Below are positions 7,968 through 15,690 of a stretch of 64,000 bases of DNA, one piece after another. A model generated the notes under the pieces. That model was not told the DNA's origin. It did not search any database and saw only the letters and a list, made by a program, of their open reading frames with translations. Made by a program: the position numbers and the translations under genes. The stretch's first letter is position 1. Each line of letters opens with the position of its first letter. The DNA comes from DASUPK01 sp963695675 (GTDB lineage Bacteria; Actinomycetota; Thermoleophilia; Solirubrobacterales; 70-9), in assembly GCA_963695675.1 (NCBI GenBank), contig CAVOGY010000002.1, positions 326,956 through 390,955 on the forward strand. Direction: 5' to 3'.

Positions 7968-9484
7968 GCGCGCGGATCAACCGGAAGTGGGTCGTTCGGG
8001 GATTGGTCGTGGCGGCAATCGTCGCGTACTTCGTCTTCAGGGACCAGCTGCCCAGCATCAACCTCGACAAGCTGGTCGAGGACCTGTCCAGAAGCCTCGG
8101 GTCCTGGACCTATCTGCTGGTCGGCGGCCTCGCGTTCCTGGAGACGGGCGCGTTCGTCGGGCTGGTCGCACCTGGCGAGTTCACGGTGTTGCTGGGCGGC
8201 GCGGTCGCTTTCCAGGGAGAGATCTCGCTGCCCCTGATCATCGCGGTCACCTGGGTCTCGGCCTTCGCCGGGGATTCGGCGAGCTTCCTGCTCGGGGCGC
8301 ATCTCGGGCGGGAATTCCTGGTCCGGCACGGGGAGCGCTTCAGGATCACGCCCGAACGTCTCCAGACGGTCGAGAGGTATTTCGCTCGCTACGGCGGCAG
8401 GACGATCCTGGTCGGTCGTTTCATCGGCCTGGTCCGGGCGCTGGCACCGTTCATCGCGGGCAGCAGCCGGCTGCCCTACCGGAACTTCGCTCCGTACAGC
8501 ATCCTCGGCACGGGGCTGTGGTCGATCGCGCTGATCCTGATCGGCTACTTCTTCGCGCGGAGCCTCAACAGGGTCACGGACATCGTCGGGAAGGGCCTGC
8601 TCGTGTTCGGGATCGTCGTCGGGGTGGTCGTGGCGCTGGTGGTGGCCTACCGGTTCCTGCGCGAGCCGGGGAACCGGCGCCGGCTGGCCGCCGAGATGGA
8701 GAGGCGGCGTGCGCTTCGCCCGTTGCTCCATCTGGCTCGTCGGCTGCGTCCCCAGTTCGCCTTCATCTGGAGAAGGCTGACGCCCGGCGGCCTCGGCCTG
8801 GAGTTCACCACGCTGCTGGCGGCGCTCTCGGTCGGCCTCTTCGTGCTGATCGCCTACTGGTCGGTCGTCGTCGGTGATCCGGGGCCGACGCCAGGCGACC
8901 AGACGGCGTACAACGTCGCCCAAGACGTGCAGGCAGCCTGGCTCACGGATGTCGCGAAGGTGGTCACCCGGCTGGGCTCCGGGTGGGTCACCATCCCGCT
9001 CACCGCGCTCGCGGCGATCGTCCTGGCGGTCCGCCGGCACTGGATGGAGTTCTGGGCCCTCGTCATCGGGATGACGTTGACCGTCGCGCTCGTGCCCGAG
9101 ATCAAGGGGTTGACAGATCGACCGCGCCCGCCGGACCCGCTCATCTCTGTCGGCGGCTCGGCCTTTCCCAGCGGGCACGCCGCCCACGCGACCGTCTATA
9201 CCTGGCTCGCGGTCACCCTCGCCTTGAGGGTGGTCCCGGGGATCACGCGCCGGAGCCTGGTGATCGCGTCCGGCATCGTGCTCACCGTCCTGATCGGCCT
9301 GACGCGCGTCTACCTCCGGGTCCACTGGCTGAGCGACGTGTCGAGTGGGTGGGCGCTCGGGCTCTCCTGCTTCTCGGCGGTCGCCACCGTGGTGCTTGTG
9401 GTCACCCACATTCGCGACAATCCGCGGCGTCATGGGCGCGCCCCTGAGCTCGATCCCGACGCCGGTGCTGGCGCTGGGGACTGA
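7964..9484 (+). CDS. DedA-family / PAP2 phosphatase fusion membrane protein
   Basis: This 506-residue protein joins two membrane domains. Residues about 40-220 are DedA-like (FLETGAFVGLVAPGEFTVLL, FAGDSASFLLGAHLG, GGRTILVGRFIGLVRALAPF, AGSSRLPYRNFAPYS). After a basic linker, residues about 270-500 form a PAP2-type lipid phosphatase with the three-part signature KGLTDRPRPPD, AFPSGHAAHA and TRVYLRVHWLSDVSSG. DedA proteins move or flip lipid carriers and PAP2 enzymes dephosphorylate undecaprenyl or phosphatidate pyrophosphates, so the fusion would couple transport and dephosphorylation of a lipid carrier; this coupling is inference. Its GTG overlaps the ispE stop. Confidence 0.9.
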   Translation: MSARINRKWVVRGLVVAAIVAYFVFRDQLPSINLDKLVEDLSRSLGSWTYLLVGGLAFLETGAFVGLVAPGEFTVLLGGAVAFQGEISLPLIIAVTWVSAFAGDSASFLLGAHLGREFLVRHGERFRITPERLQTVERYFARYGGRTILVGRFIGLVRALAPFIAGSSRLPYRNFAPYSILGTGLWSIALILIGYFFARSLNRVTDIVGKGLLVFGIVVGVVVALVVAYRFLREPGNRRRLAAEMERRRALRPLLHLARRLRPQFAFIWRRLTPGGLGLEFTTLLAALSVGLFVLIAYWSVVVGDPGPTPGDQTAYNVAQDVQAAWLTDVAKVVTRLGSGWVTIPLTALAAIVLAVRRHWMEFWALVIGMTLTVALVPEIKGLTDRPRPPDPLISVGGSAFPSGHAAHATVYTWLAVTLALRVVPGITRRSLVIASGIVLTVLIGLTRVYLRVHWLSDVSSGWALGLSCFSAVATVVLVVTHIRDNPRRHGRAPELDPDAGAGAGD

Positions 9485-9695
9485 GTACTACCTCTTCGGC
9501 ATCGCCGGGTTGCTCTCGGTGTGCGCGTTCGTCGGCCTGATCCTGGTTCCCGCCCTCGGCTCCTACGGGCGCGCCTGGGAGAAGCTCGTCGCCGGGATGC
9601 TCTCGCTGTTCGTGCTCGCCGCGCTGGTACTGATCGGGCTCGTGATCGGGATCGTGATCTTCCTGAATTGGGATGAGATCTCCACGTGGGTTTAA
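9432..9695 (+). CDS. Small two-helix membrane protein
   Basis: This 87-residue product overlaps the end of the DedA/PAP2 gene by 53 bases in another frame. It has two clear hydrophobic helices, roughly residues 17-41 (YYLFGIAGLLSVCAFVGLIL) and 51-77 (AGMLSLFVLAALVLIGLVIG), separated by a short positively charged loop (YGRAWEK). ATG 9432 is chosen because the hydrophobic pattern starts soon after; upstream in-frame codons lie inside the PAP2 domain. I do not recognise a family. Co-translation with the lipid phosphatase suggests a membrane role. Confidence 0.6.
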   Translation: MGAPLSSIPTPVLALGTEYYLFGIAGLLSVCAFVGLILVPALGSYGRAWEKLVAGMLSLFVLAALVLIGLVIGIVIFLNWDEISTWV

Positions 9696-9728
9696 GGGTC
9701 TCCAGCCCGTTCCGGGCAAAATGTCGGA

Positions 9729-11036
9729 ATGAACGCAAAGGAGACCAGCTCGAAACGGGTTGCGCCGACATCAAAACGGGTCGCTCCTGGCGGAGCGCCC
9801 TCGCATCAACCCTCGCATAAGGAGCGCCACGCTGACCCGGGCAGCCTCGAGGAGCTCTCCGGGGCGATCGAGTCGGGCGCAGGCATGCCCGCCGTGGCCC
9901 GCGCCGCCGGACGTGCGCTGGACGCGAGCGTCGCCCTGATCGACCGGGCGAGCAACGTGCTCGCGGTCGCCGCCGCCTCCCCCGACGAGGAGAAGAAGCT
10001 GCTCGCGGGGGGCGGCGGCGTGGAGACCGTCGAGCTCCGGGTGGCGGACGCCTCCGTCGGAGAGCTCCGCTGGCGGCCGCGCGGCGAGAACGAGCCGGAT
10101 GCCGCTCTGCTGCGCATGGTCGGCACGCTGGTCGGGCTCGAGTTGGAGCGCTCCCGCTCGCCCGAGTGGGCGACCGAGGAGGCTGCCGGCGACTTCGTCC
10201 GGGCGCTGCTCGACCGAGAGATCACCGACCGGGGCGACATCGAGGCGCGCGCCGCGGAGCTGGGCAGTGATCTGACCAGCGGGACAGGTGTGGTCATCGC
10301 ACGCGCCGTGCCGCATGTGGCGCAGACCGGCGAGTGGCGGTCCCGAGTGCTGGCGATCGCATTGCGCGCGGTGAGGGCGGTGAGCGCCGGTGCCCTTGCG
10401 GCCGAGGGGAATCCGGAAGGCGAGGGGGCCGAGGTGGTGGCGGTGGTGCCGGCCGATGGCGATGAGCGCCTCGCCCGCGCGTCGGATGCGCTCGCCCGGG
10501 AGCTGGAGGAGGGGTTGAGCGGGTTCTCGATCAGCGTCGCCAGGAGCCGGCTCGCGGTGGACCCCGCGGACGTCTACCGGGCCGGGCAGGAGGCGCTGCT
10601 CGCCGCGAACGTCGGCGAGGGGGAGGGGGCGCGGGTGCTCGCCTTCGAGGACACCGGCGCCTACCGGCTGCTGCTGCCCGCGATGAGCGAGGACCCGGCG
10701 GAGCTCGAGCGCTTCTACTCGGAGACAGCGGAGCCGCTGGTCGCATACGACGAGCAGTACGAGACCGAGTTGGTGGCCACAGTCGAGACGTATCTGGAGA
10801 ACGACGGGAACGTGGCCGCGACCGCGCAGCAGCTGTTCACCCACCGCCACACGATCCGCTACCGGCTCGAACGAGCCCGTGAGCTCTGCGGCCACGACGT
10901 GACCTCCACCGAGGGGCGGGAGAAGCTCGGTCTGGGGTTGAAGGCGATGCGGGTTCTCGGAATCGCCGCACCGATTGGTCCCGCCGGGGAGCCGGGGACG
11001 GAGGGCGGCCGAGTACCTCACCCCGAGACCGAATAG
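9729..11036 (+). CDS. PucR/CdaR-type transcriptional regulator
   Basis: This is a 435-residue regulator. The C-terminus carries the PucR-type helix-turn-helix: ETYLENDGNVAATAQQLFTH followed by HRHTIRYRLERARELCG, which defines the family. A central GGDEF-like/CdaR domain lies at about residues 150-310, and an N-terminal GAF-like sensor (SLEELSGAIESGAGMPAVAR) precedes it. Such regulators usually control catabolic genes in response to small ligands; the ligand is unknown here. The first ~30 residues are translated from a family B palindromic repeat (9754-9818), so the N-terminal tail is probably a dispensable addition. No good ribosome-binding site is seen upstream of ATG 9729. Confidence 0.85.
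   Translation: MNAKETSSKRVAPTSKRVAPGGAPSHQPSHKERHADPGSLEELSGAIESGAGMPAVARAAGRALDASVALIDRASNVLAVAAASPDEEKKLLAGGGGVETVELRVADASVGELRWRPRGENEPDAALLRMVGTLVGLELERSRSPEWATEEAAGDFVRALLDREITDRGDIEARAAELGSDLTSGTGVVIARAVPHVAQTGEWRSRVLAIALRAVRAVSAGALAAEGNPEGEGAEVVAVVPADGDERLARASDALARELEEGLSGFSISVARSRLAVDPADVYRAGQEALLAANVGEGEGARVLAFEDTGAYRLLLPAMSEDPAELERFYSETAEPLVAYDEQYETELVATVETYLENDGNVAATAQQLFTHRHTIRYRLERARELCGHDVTSTEGREKLGLGLKAMRVLGIAAPIGPAGEPGTEGGRVPHPETE
9754..9818 (-). repeat. Family B palindromic repeat, copy A (inside the PucR-like gene)
   Basis: Read on the minus strand this shares ATGCGAGGGCGCTCC, a GGAGCGACCCGT arm and a final GCGCAACCCGTT with 23706-23780 in mfd. The core is a hairpin with GCTCC/GGAGC arms. 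The whole element is in frame and translated as the N-terminal tail of the regulator. Confidence 0.7.
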
Positions 11037-11045
11037 AGCCTGGGG

Positions 11046-11525
11046 CTAGCCCGCGCGACGCTGGGCCGCGCGCGAGCGCGCGTAGGGCTCGAGGCCCTCC
11101 TTGGCCCGTGCGGCGGACCAGTTGTGGTTCCAGCGGAAGATCGGCCGCAGGATCGGGGTCAGGTAGCGGAGGAGGGGACGGTCCGCGTGGACGATCCAGT
11201 CGAAGCGGACGTGGACCTTGCCGTCGCCGTCCGGCGCCAGGGTCCACTTTCCCGTCCCGGTGAGGTCGCCGACGACCTCGACCTGGAAGTGGATGGGCGG
11301 ATCGAAGACGGTGATCTTCGATCTGGTCTTGAGCGTGTAGGGGAGCTTGCCCTTGAAGTGCTGCCTGGTCTCCACGCCCGGACCGGGCCCCTCGTCGCCG
11401 TCGACCTCGATGTAGACGGGCTTCCACCAGTCGGGGTAGGTGCGGGCGTCGGCGAGGGCTTCGAAGATCGCCTCCTGCGGCGCGTCGACCTCCCACTCGT
11501 CCAGGAACACGTACTCCTTGGCCAT
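11046..11525 (-). CDS. SRPBCC/START-like (polyketide cyclase-type) protein
   Basis: The 159-residue product has the helix-grip pattern of the SRPBCC superfamily: a first strand (YVFLDEWEVDAPQEAIFEAL), then ADARTYPDWWKPVYIEV, then alternating beta segments ending with FDWIVHADRPLLRYLTPIL and a long C-terminal helix containing FRWNHNWSAARAKEGL. These proteins bind hydrophobic ligands in a cavity. No catalytic residues can be named. It converges on the PucR gene with a short spacer. The ATG at 11525 is preceded on the minus strand by a purine-rich GAGGGGAG ribosome-binding site. Confidence 0.8.
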   Translation of the reverse strand: MAKEYVFLDEWEVDAPQEAIFEALADARTYPDWWKPVYIEVDGDEGPGPGVETRQHFKGKLPYTLKTRSKITVFDPPIHFQVEVVGDLTGTGKWTLAPDGDGKVHVRFDWIVHADRPLLRYLTPILRPIFRWNHNWSAARAKEGLEPYARSRAAQRRAG

Positions 11526-11657
11526 CTCCCCTCCTCAGTCGAGCTCGGGCGCTTGGAGAATATTCGCGCTTCGGCCCGGGCCGGATCACCCGTTCCGGCT
11601 TCCATCCAGCCCCAGGCCGAGCGAATGGCGGCGCTCAGGACCTCGGCCGCAACCTAG

Positions 11658-11730
11658 TTCCGGGGGGAGGAGTCGAACCCCCTCTTCCTGGACCAAAACC
11701 AGGCGTGCTAGCCGCGTACACCACCCCGGA
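11658..11730 (-). tRNA. tRNA-Gln (anticodon TTG)
   Basis: On the minus strand the gene folds as a cloverleaf: acceptor arm TCCGGGG/CCCCGGA, anticodon stem CCTGG/CCAGG with loop TTTTGGT (anticodon TTG), T-loop TTCGACT, discriminator A. The length is 73 nt. No CCA is encoded. Confidence 0.93.
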
Positions 11731-11845
11731 TCGGAGCCAGTCTAGGCCCGCGCACCGTGGGCGCCCGCACGGTTCCCGGCTCGGGCCGCACAGATCGTGT
11801 CGATATCCCGAACCGTGGTCGATTTGGTCGCAGCGATGACCCTCT

Positions 11846-12010
11846 ATGTCCGCGACGGATTGGGTCAGCAACCCTCCCCCTACCAGGCCAGACCGCGAGG
11901 CGGTTCGGAAGCACGCGCATCGCGTCGGGATGCCGGCCGACGAGATCCTCGACGTCGCGGACACGGTCATCATCCGGCCCGATCCGGTGACGGAGACCAG
12001 CAGTACGTAG
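11846..12010 (+). CDS. Possible 54-aa protein of unknown function
   Basis: This short ORF starts with ATG TCC GCG ACG GAT TGG and ends DPVTETSST. Almost every codon ends in G or C, like the surrounding genes, and the composition is protein-like (KHAHRVGMPADEILDVADTV). It fills most of an otherwise empty 400-base stretch between tRNA-Gln and glmU. The ribosome-binding site is weak. A GC-rich inverted repeat (12021-12050) follows 11 bases after the stop and could end the transcript. I recognise no family. Confidence 0.5.
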   Translation: MSATDWVSNPPPTRPDREAVRKHAHRVGMPADEILDVADTVIIRPDPVTETSST

Positions 12011-12020
12011 GCGCGCGGGT

Positions 12021-12050
12021 GCGGCGGGCGGCCAGCGCGCGGCCCGCCGC
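12021..12050 (+). terminator. GC-rich hairpin after the 54-aa ORF
   Basis: GCGGCGGGC at 12021-12029 pairs with GCCCGCCGC at 12042-12050 around a short loop. There is no T-tract, so termination is only a possibility. Confidence 0.4.
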
Positions 12051-12131
12051 CTTCGCGTCGCTCGGGCCCTGCCGTGGCGCCGCGCACTGGGGCGCCCGCC
12101 CCCGCAATCCGCACCGGATTACGATTTCGGG

Positions 12132-13529
12132 GTGAACGCCGCCCCGACGGCCCTGATCATGGCCGCAGGCCAGGGCACGCGCATGCGCTCGGCCGTGCCG
12201 AAGGTCATGCACGAGATCTGCGGGCGCCCGATGGTCGCCTGGCCGATCCTCGCCGCCCGCGAGGCCGGCGCCGGCCGGATCTGCGCGATCGTCTCACCGG
12301 ATCGGGACCTCTCGGCCGCCCTGCCCGAGGGCACCGAGACGATCGTCCAGCCCGAGCCCGACGGCACCGGCGGCGCCATGCGCGCCGCGGCCGACCTGAT
12401 CCGCTCCTCTGAGACCGTGCTCATCCTCTCCGGCGACCATCCGCTCGTCTCGGCGGAGATCATCGGCGAGCTGATCGCGACCCACCGCGACACCGACGCC
12501 GCCGCCACGGTGATGACGACGGAGATGGACGATCCCGGCTCCTACGGGCGGATCGTGCGCGGCGCGGAGGGGGAGATCGAGCGCATCGCCGAGGCCAAGA
12601 CGGCGGGTGACGCAACACCGGAGGAGCTCGCGATCAACGAGGTGAACGCCGGGACCTACGCCTTCGCCGGCGCCAGCCTGGCCGAGGCGCTCGAGCGCCT
12701 CACCAACGACAACGCGCAGGGCGAGTATTACCTCGGGGATGTCCTGCCGGTGCTCCGCGAATCGGGACTCCGCGTCTCCGCCTACCGCGCCCCCGATCTG
12801 GGAGTGAACCTCGGGATCAACGACCGCGCCGACCTCGCCCGAGTCGCCCAGGAGGCGCGCAGGCGGATCATGGTCGGCCATATGCGCGCCGGGGTCACGA
12901 TCGAGGACCCGGGCGCCACCTGGATCGATGCCGACGTCGAGATCGCCGGAGACACGACGATCCTCCCCGGGACGACGCTGCGCGGCCAGTCCAGCGTCGG
13001 CGCGGGCAGCACGATCGGCCCGATGACGACGCTGATCGACTCCAGGGTCGGCGAGCGCGCCACGGTGATCCACTCCTACCTGAGCGGATGCGAGGTGTCG
13101 AACGAGGCGACGGTCGGCCCCTTCACCTACCTGCGCCCGGACGCCCGCATCGGCGAGGGCGCCAAGGCGGGGACCTTCGTCGAGATCAAGAACTCCGAGA
13201 TCGGCCGCGGGGCCAAGGTCCCCCATCTCTCCTACATCGGCGACGCCGAGGTCGGGGAGGGATCCAACCTCGGAGCGACCACGGTGACCGCCAACTACGA
13301 CGGCCGGAGGAAAAATCGCACCAAGATCGGCAAGAACGTCCACACCGGTGTTGACACCACCTTCGTCGCTCCCGTAGAAGTCGGCGACGAGGCATACACT
13401 GGGGCCGGTTCGGTGGTCACAGAGGATGTTCCGCCCGGTGCTCTCGGCATCTCGAGGGCGGAGCAGAAGAACGTCGAGGGCTACGCGGAGAAGAAGGCGA
13501 AGGAATCGAGCGAGGGCGAGGACTCTTGA
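12132..13529 (+). CDS. glmU: Bifunctional N-acetylglucosamine-1-phosphate uridyltransferase / glucosamine-1-phosphate acetyltransferase
   Basis: GlmU makes UDP-GlcNAc for peptidoglycan from glucosamine-1-phosphate, acetyl-CoA and UTP. The N-terminal uridyltransferase has LIMAAGQGTRMRSAVPKVMH, QPEPDGTGGAMRAA, LSGDHPLV, NEVNAGTYAF and GEYYLGDVLPVL. The C-terminal half is a left-handed beta-helix with hexapeptide repeats (GAGSTIGPMTTLIDSRVGE), FTYLRPDARIGEGAKAGTFV, and the acetyltransferase residues around NYDGRRKNRTKIG. The full 465 residues are present. GTG 12132 is the start; the stop overlaps prs. Confidence 0.97.
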   Translation: MNAAPTALIMAAGQGTRMRSAVPKVMHEICGRPMVAWPILAAREAGAGRICAIVSPDRDLSAALPEGTETIVQPEPDGTGGAMRAAADLIRSSETVLILSGDHPLVSAEIIGELIATHRDTDAAATVMTTEMDDPGSYGRIVRGAEGEIERIAEAKTAGDATPEELAINEVNAGTYAFAGASLAEALERLTNDNAQGEYYLGDVLPVLRESGLRVSAYRAPDLGVNLGINDRADLARVAQEARRRIMVGHMRAGVTIEDPGATWIDADVEIAGDTTILPGTTLRGQSSVGAGSTIGPMTTLIDSRVGERATVIHSYLSGCEVSNEATVGPFTYLRPDARIGEGAKAGTFVEIKNSEIGRGAKVPHLSYIGDAEVGEGSNLGATTVTANYDGRRKNRTKIGKNVHTGVDTTFVAPVEVGDEAYTGAGSVVTEDVPPGALGISRAEQKNVEGYAEKKAKESSEGEDS

Positions 13530-14554
13530 GCACGATCGAGCAGACCCAGCCGATGACCGAGATCGTCCAGGACTACCGCAAGCGCCTGATGGTCTTCGGC
13601 GGGCGCGCCTCGGGTGAACTCGCCTCGCACATCGCCCGCAACCTCCAGGTCGATCTGGGCGACGTCACGCTGAAGACCTTCTCCAACGGCGAGGTCTACT
13701 GCCGCTACGAGGAGTCGATCCGCGGCGCCGACGCCTTCATCGTCCAGTCGACCGCGGCCAACGTGACCGAGGGGATGACCCCCAACGACGCGCTGATGGA
13801 GTTGCTGGCGATGATCGACGCAGCCCAGGGCGCCTCCGCCCACCGGATCATCGCCGTGATGCCCTGGTACGGCTACGCGCGCCAGGACAAGAAGTCGGCC
13901 CCCCGCGAGCCGATCTCCGCGCGGATCGTCGCCAAGTGCCTGGAGGGCGTGGGCGTCGACCGGGTCCTCACCATGGACCTCCACGCCGGTCAGGTCCAGG
14001 GCTTCTTCCACGTCCCGCTCGACCACATGACCGCGATGCCGATGCTCACCCAGTGGATCGCCGACCAAGGCTTCGAGGAGCAGCCGGTGATCGTCTCGCC
14101 CGACGCCGGTCGCGTGAAGACGGCCCGCAACTTCGCTCGCAAGGTGGGAACCACCTGGGCGGTGATGGAGAAGGAGCGCCCCGCCCAGCAGGTCGCCGAG
14201 ATCGGCTACGTCGTCGGCGAGGTGAAGGGCAAGACGGCCGTCCTGGTCGACGACATGATCGACACCGCCGGGACCCTCACCGCAGCCGCCCGGACGGTGC
14301 TGGAGGAGGGCGCCGCGCGGGTGATCGCGGTCGCCACCCATGGAGTCTTTTCCGGCTCCGCCTACGAGCGGCTCGCCGCGGAGAACTCCGGCATCGAGCG
14401 GATCGTCGTCACCGACACCGTCCCGCAGCGACCCGGCGCGCCGGGCAACATCATCGTGCTCTCCGCCGCGCAGACCCTCGCCGACTCGATCCGGCGGATC
14501 TTCACCGACGACTCGGTCTCCGAGATCTTCGCCGGCGAGAACCAGCTCTTCTAG
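13526..14554 (+). CDS. prs: Ribose-phosphate pyrophosphokinase
   Basis: Prs makes phosphoribosyl pyrophosphate from ribose-5-phosphate and ATP for nucleotide, His and Trp synthesis. The sequence has MVFGGRASGELASHIA at the N-terminus, NGEVYCRYEESIRGAD, MPWYGYARQDKKSAPREPIS (the flexible loop) and the PRPP-binding loop VLVDDMIDTAGTL around residue 240. Length is 342 with an N-terminal extension of about 20 residues before the usual start. The TTG start overlaps the glmU stop by four bases, and glmU-prs is a common pair. Confidence 0.96.
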   Translation: MSTIEQTQPMTEIVQDYRKRLMVFGGRASGELASHIARNLQVDLGDVTLKTFSNGEVYCRYEESIRGADAFIVQSTAANVTEGMTPNDALMELLAMIDAAQGASAHRIIAVMPWYGYARQDKKSAPREPISARIVAKCLEGVGVDRVLTMDLHAGQVQGFFHVPLDHMTAMPMLTQWIADQGFEEQPVIVSPDAGRVKTARNFARKVGTTWAVMEKERPAQQVAEIGYVVGEVKGKTAVLVDDMIDTAGTLTAAARTVLEEGAARVIAVATHGVFSGSAYERLAAENSGIERIVVTDTVPQRPGAPGNIIVLSAAQTLADSIRRIFTDDSVSEIFAGENQLF

Positions 14555-14571
14555 GTTTACCCCCAAAAAAC

Positions 14572-14601
14572 GGAAGCGGCCCGCGCGGGCGGGCCACTTC
14601 C
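14572..14601 (-). terminator. Strong hairpin after prs, T-tract only on the minus strand
   Basis: GGAAGCGGCCCGC pairs with GCGGGCCACTTCC. Six A residues (14565-14570) precede it on the + strand, so the intrinsic-terminator layout (hairpin plus T6) is read on the minus strand. It could still act at the 3' end of prs. Confidence 0.55.
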
Positions 14602-14667
14602 TGGCGGGCGGGCCGAGGGGTGATCTCGACCAGTTGCCACCCTCCCCGTCCTGTGCGGGAAGTACTT

Positions 14668-14728
14668 AAAAGTGCGGATTGGCTACGTCATACCCAAAAG
14701 TGTGGATAAATCAAACACAAACGTCATA
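14668..14728 (+). promoter_or_regulatory. Paired composite direct repeats upstream of the 118-aa gene
   Basis: AAAAGTGCGGAT (14668-14679) and AAAAGTGTGGAT (14696-14707) are each followed by a perfect ACGTCATA (14685-14692 and 14721-14728). The stretch is the most AT-rich in the 285-base gap before the gene at 14840. It probably holds its promoter and operator; the bound factor is unknown. Confidence 0.5.
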
Positions 14729-14839
14729 TCTCCGAGCGCCCCGCGGCTTCGAGGGCTTTGCGCCGGTTGGACTTGGCGCAATTCCGGGGCGGGGAGTAGG
14801 GTCGGGCATACCCATAGGGGGCAATCAAAGGAGTGACCA

Positions 14840-15196
14840 ATGGCTGATGCCGCACTGTTCATCGGGTGGGGTCAGGTGGTACGCGGACGCGAGAAGCGCG
14901 CTGTCCAGGTATTCAACGAGAGCGTCGAGTACTGGGGAGGGCTCCAGGGCGACGGCAAGATCGAGGACTTCGAGGTCGTCCTGCTGACGCCCCACGGCGG
15001 CGACCTCCAAGGGTTCGCCCTGCTGCGGGGCAGCGAGGAGCAGATCAGCGCGCTCCAGACCGACGAGGAGTTCCAGCGCCGCGTCGTGCGGGCCGACCAG
15101 ATCATCGAATCCCAGGGTGTCGTCGACGCCGTAGTCGGCGAGGGCATCGCCCGTGCCATGGCGCAGTACCAGGGCGAGATCGACGACCTGGACTAG
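14840..15196 (+). CDS. Conserved-looking small soluble protein, function unknown
   Basis: This 118-residue acidic protein has an alternating pattern with GWGQVVRGREKRAVQVFNES at the start and VVLLTPHGGDLQGFALLRGS in the middle, suggesting a small alpha/beta (ferredoxin-like or dimeric barrel) fold. I do not recognise a named family. The start is secure: CAAAGGAGTG lies just upstream of ATG 14840. It stands alone, with a repeat-containing promoter region upstream and an inverted repeat (CGAGGC/GCCTCG, 15207-15226) just after the stop. Confidence 0.75.
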   Translation: MADAALFIGWGQVVRGREKRAVQVFNESVEYWGGLQGDGKIEDFEVVLLTPHGGDLQGFALLRGSEEQISALQTDEEFQRRVVRADQIIESQGVVDAVVGEGIARAMAQYQGEIDDLD

Positions 15197-15260
15197 CCCC
15201 GTCGTTCGAGGCAAATCGCCTCGGGGAGCCGCCCAGACTCAGACCACGCGACGCCTCGTC

Positions 15261-15656
15261 TCAGCCGCCGGCTGCGCCGACGCTCGTGATCCGCCAGTCG
15301 TCGTCTTGTCGGGCCAGCGAAATCATCAGGCTCACCGAAGCACCCGATTCACCTGCGGTCTCGAGGCGCGCGGTGGCCCGATCCCCGGTCTCGCTCACCG
15401 AGACGACCTTGATCTGTCGCCTCGCGATCCCGGAGCTCTGCTCGTCGAGGAATCCCGGGCACTTGTCGCCCCCCAGCTGCTGTCGGAGCTGGTCGGAGAA
15501 GAGCGCGCAGACCTGCTCGAAGTTGCGCTGATTCTGCGCTTCGACGTAGCTCTGGGCGACGTCGCTGGCCCCCTGCTGGTCGCCCCCACCACAGCCGGCC
15601 AGCACCGGCGCGCAGGCCACCGCGATCACCGCCAACCGAATCCCTGCGGATCTCAT
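15261..15656 (-). CDS. Lipoprotein with NTF2-like domain
   Basis: The product starts MRSAGIRLAVIAVACAPVLAGCGGG, a lipoprotein signal with lipobox LAGC (Cys about residue 22), so it would be lipid-anchored outside the cytoplasmic membrane. The rest (ASDVAQSYVEAQNQRNFEQV, CALFSDQLRQQL, WRITSVGAAGG) has the length and shape of NTF2-like/DUF4878-type domains seen in actinobacterial lipoproteins. An earlier in-frame ATG at 15674 would add six residues; the later one gives a normal n-region. It is divergent from the GDPD gene with a very short gap, so their promoters overlap or lie within the genes. Confidence 0.75.
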   Translation of the reverse strand: MRSAGIRLAVIAVACAPVLAGCGGGDQQGASDVAQSYVEAQNQRNFEQVCALFSDQLRQQLGGDKCPGFLDEQSSGIARRQIKVVSVSETGDRATARLETAGESGASVSLMISLARQDDDWRITSVGAAGG

Positions 15657-15690
15657 CGGCGCAGAGTCAATCATCTAGGGTGGTCCGCCA

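Noticed and set aside
7877..9433. Minus-strand 518-codon frame opposite the DedA/PAP2 gene
   Set aside because: The charged, repetitive sequence is the reverse reading of hydrophobic helices; the plus strand has intact motifs.
11635..12114. Minus-strand 159-codon frame over tRNA-Gln and the following gap
   Set aside because: It would overlap the tRNA and lacks protein-like pattern; the 54-aa plus-strand ORF has better codon use.
14679..14987. Plus-strand frame beginning at 14679
   Set aside because: It crosses the repeat-containing promoter region and the start of the 118-aa gene, which has a strong ribosome-binding site and better sequence.
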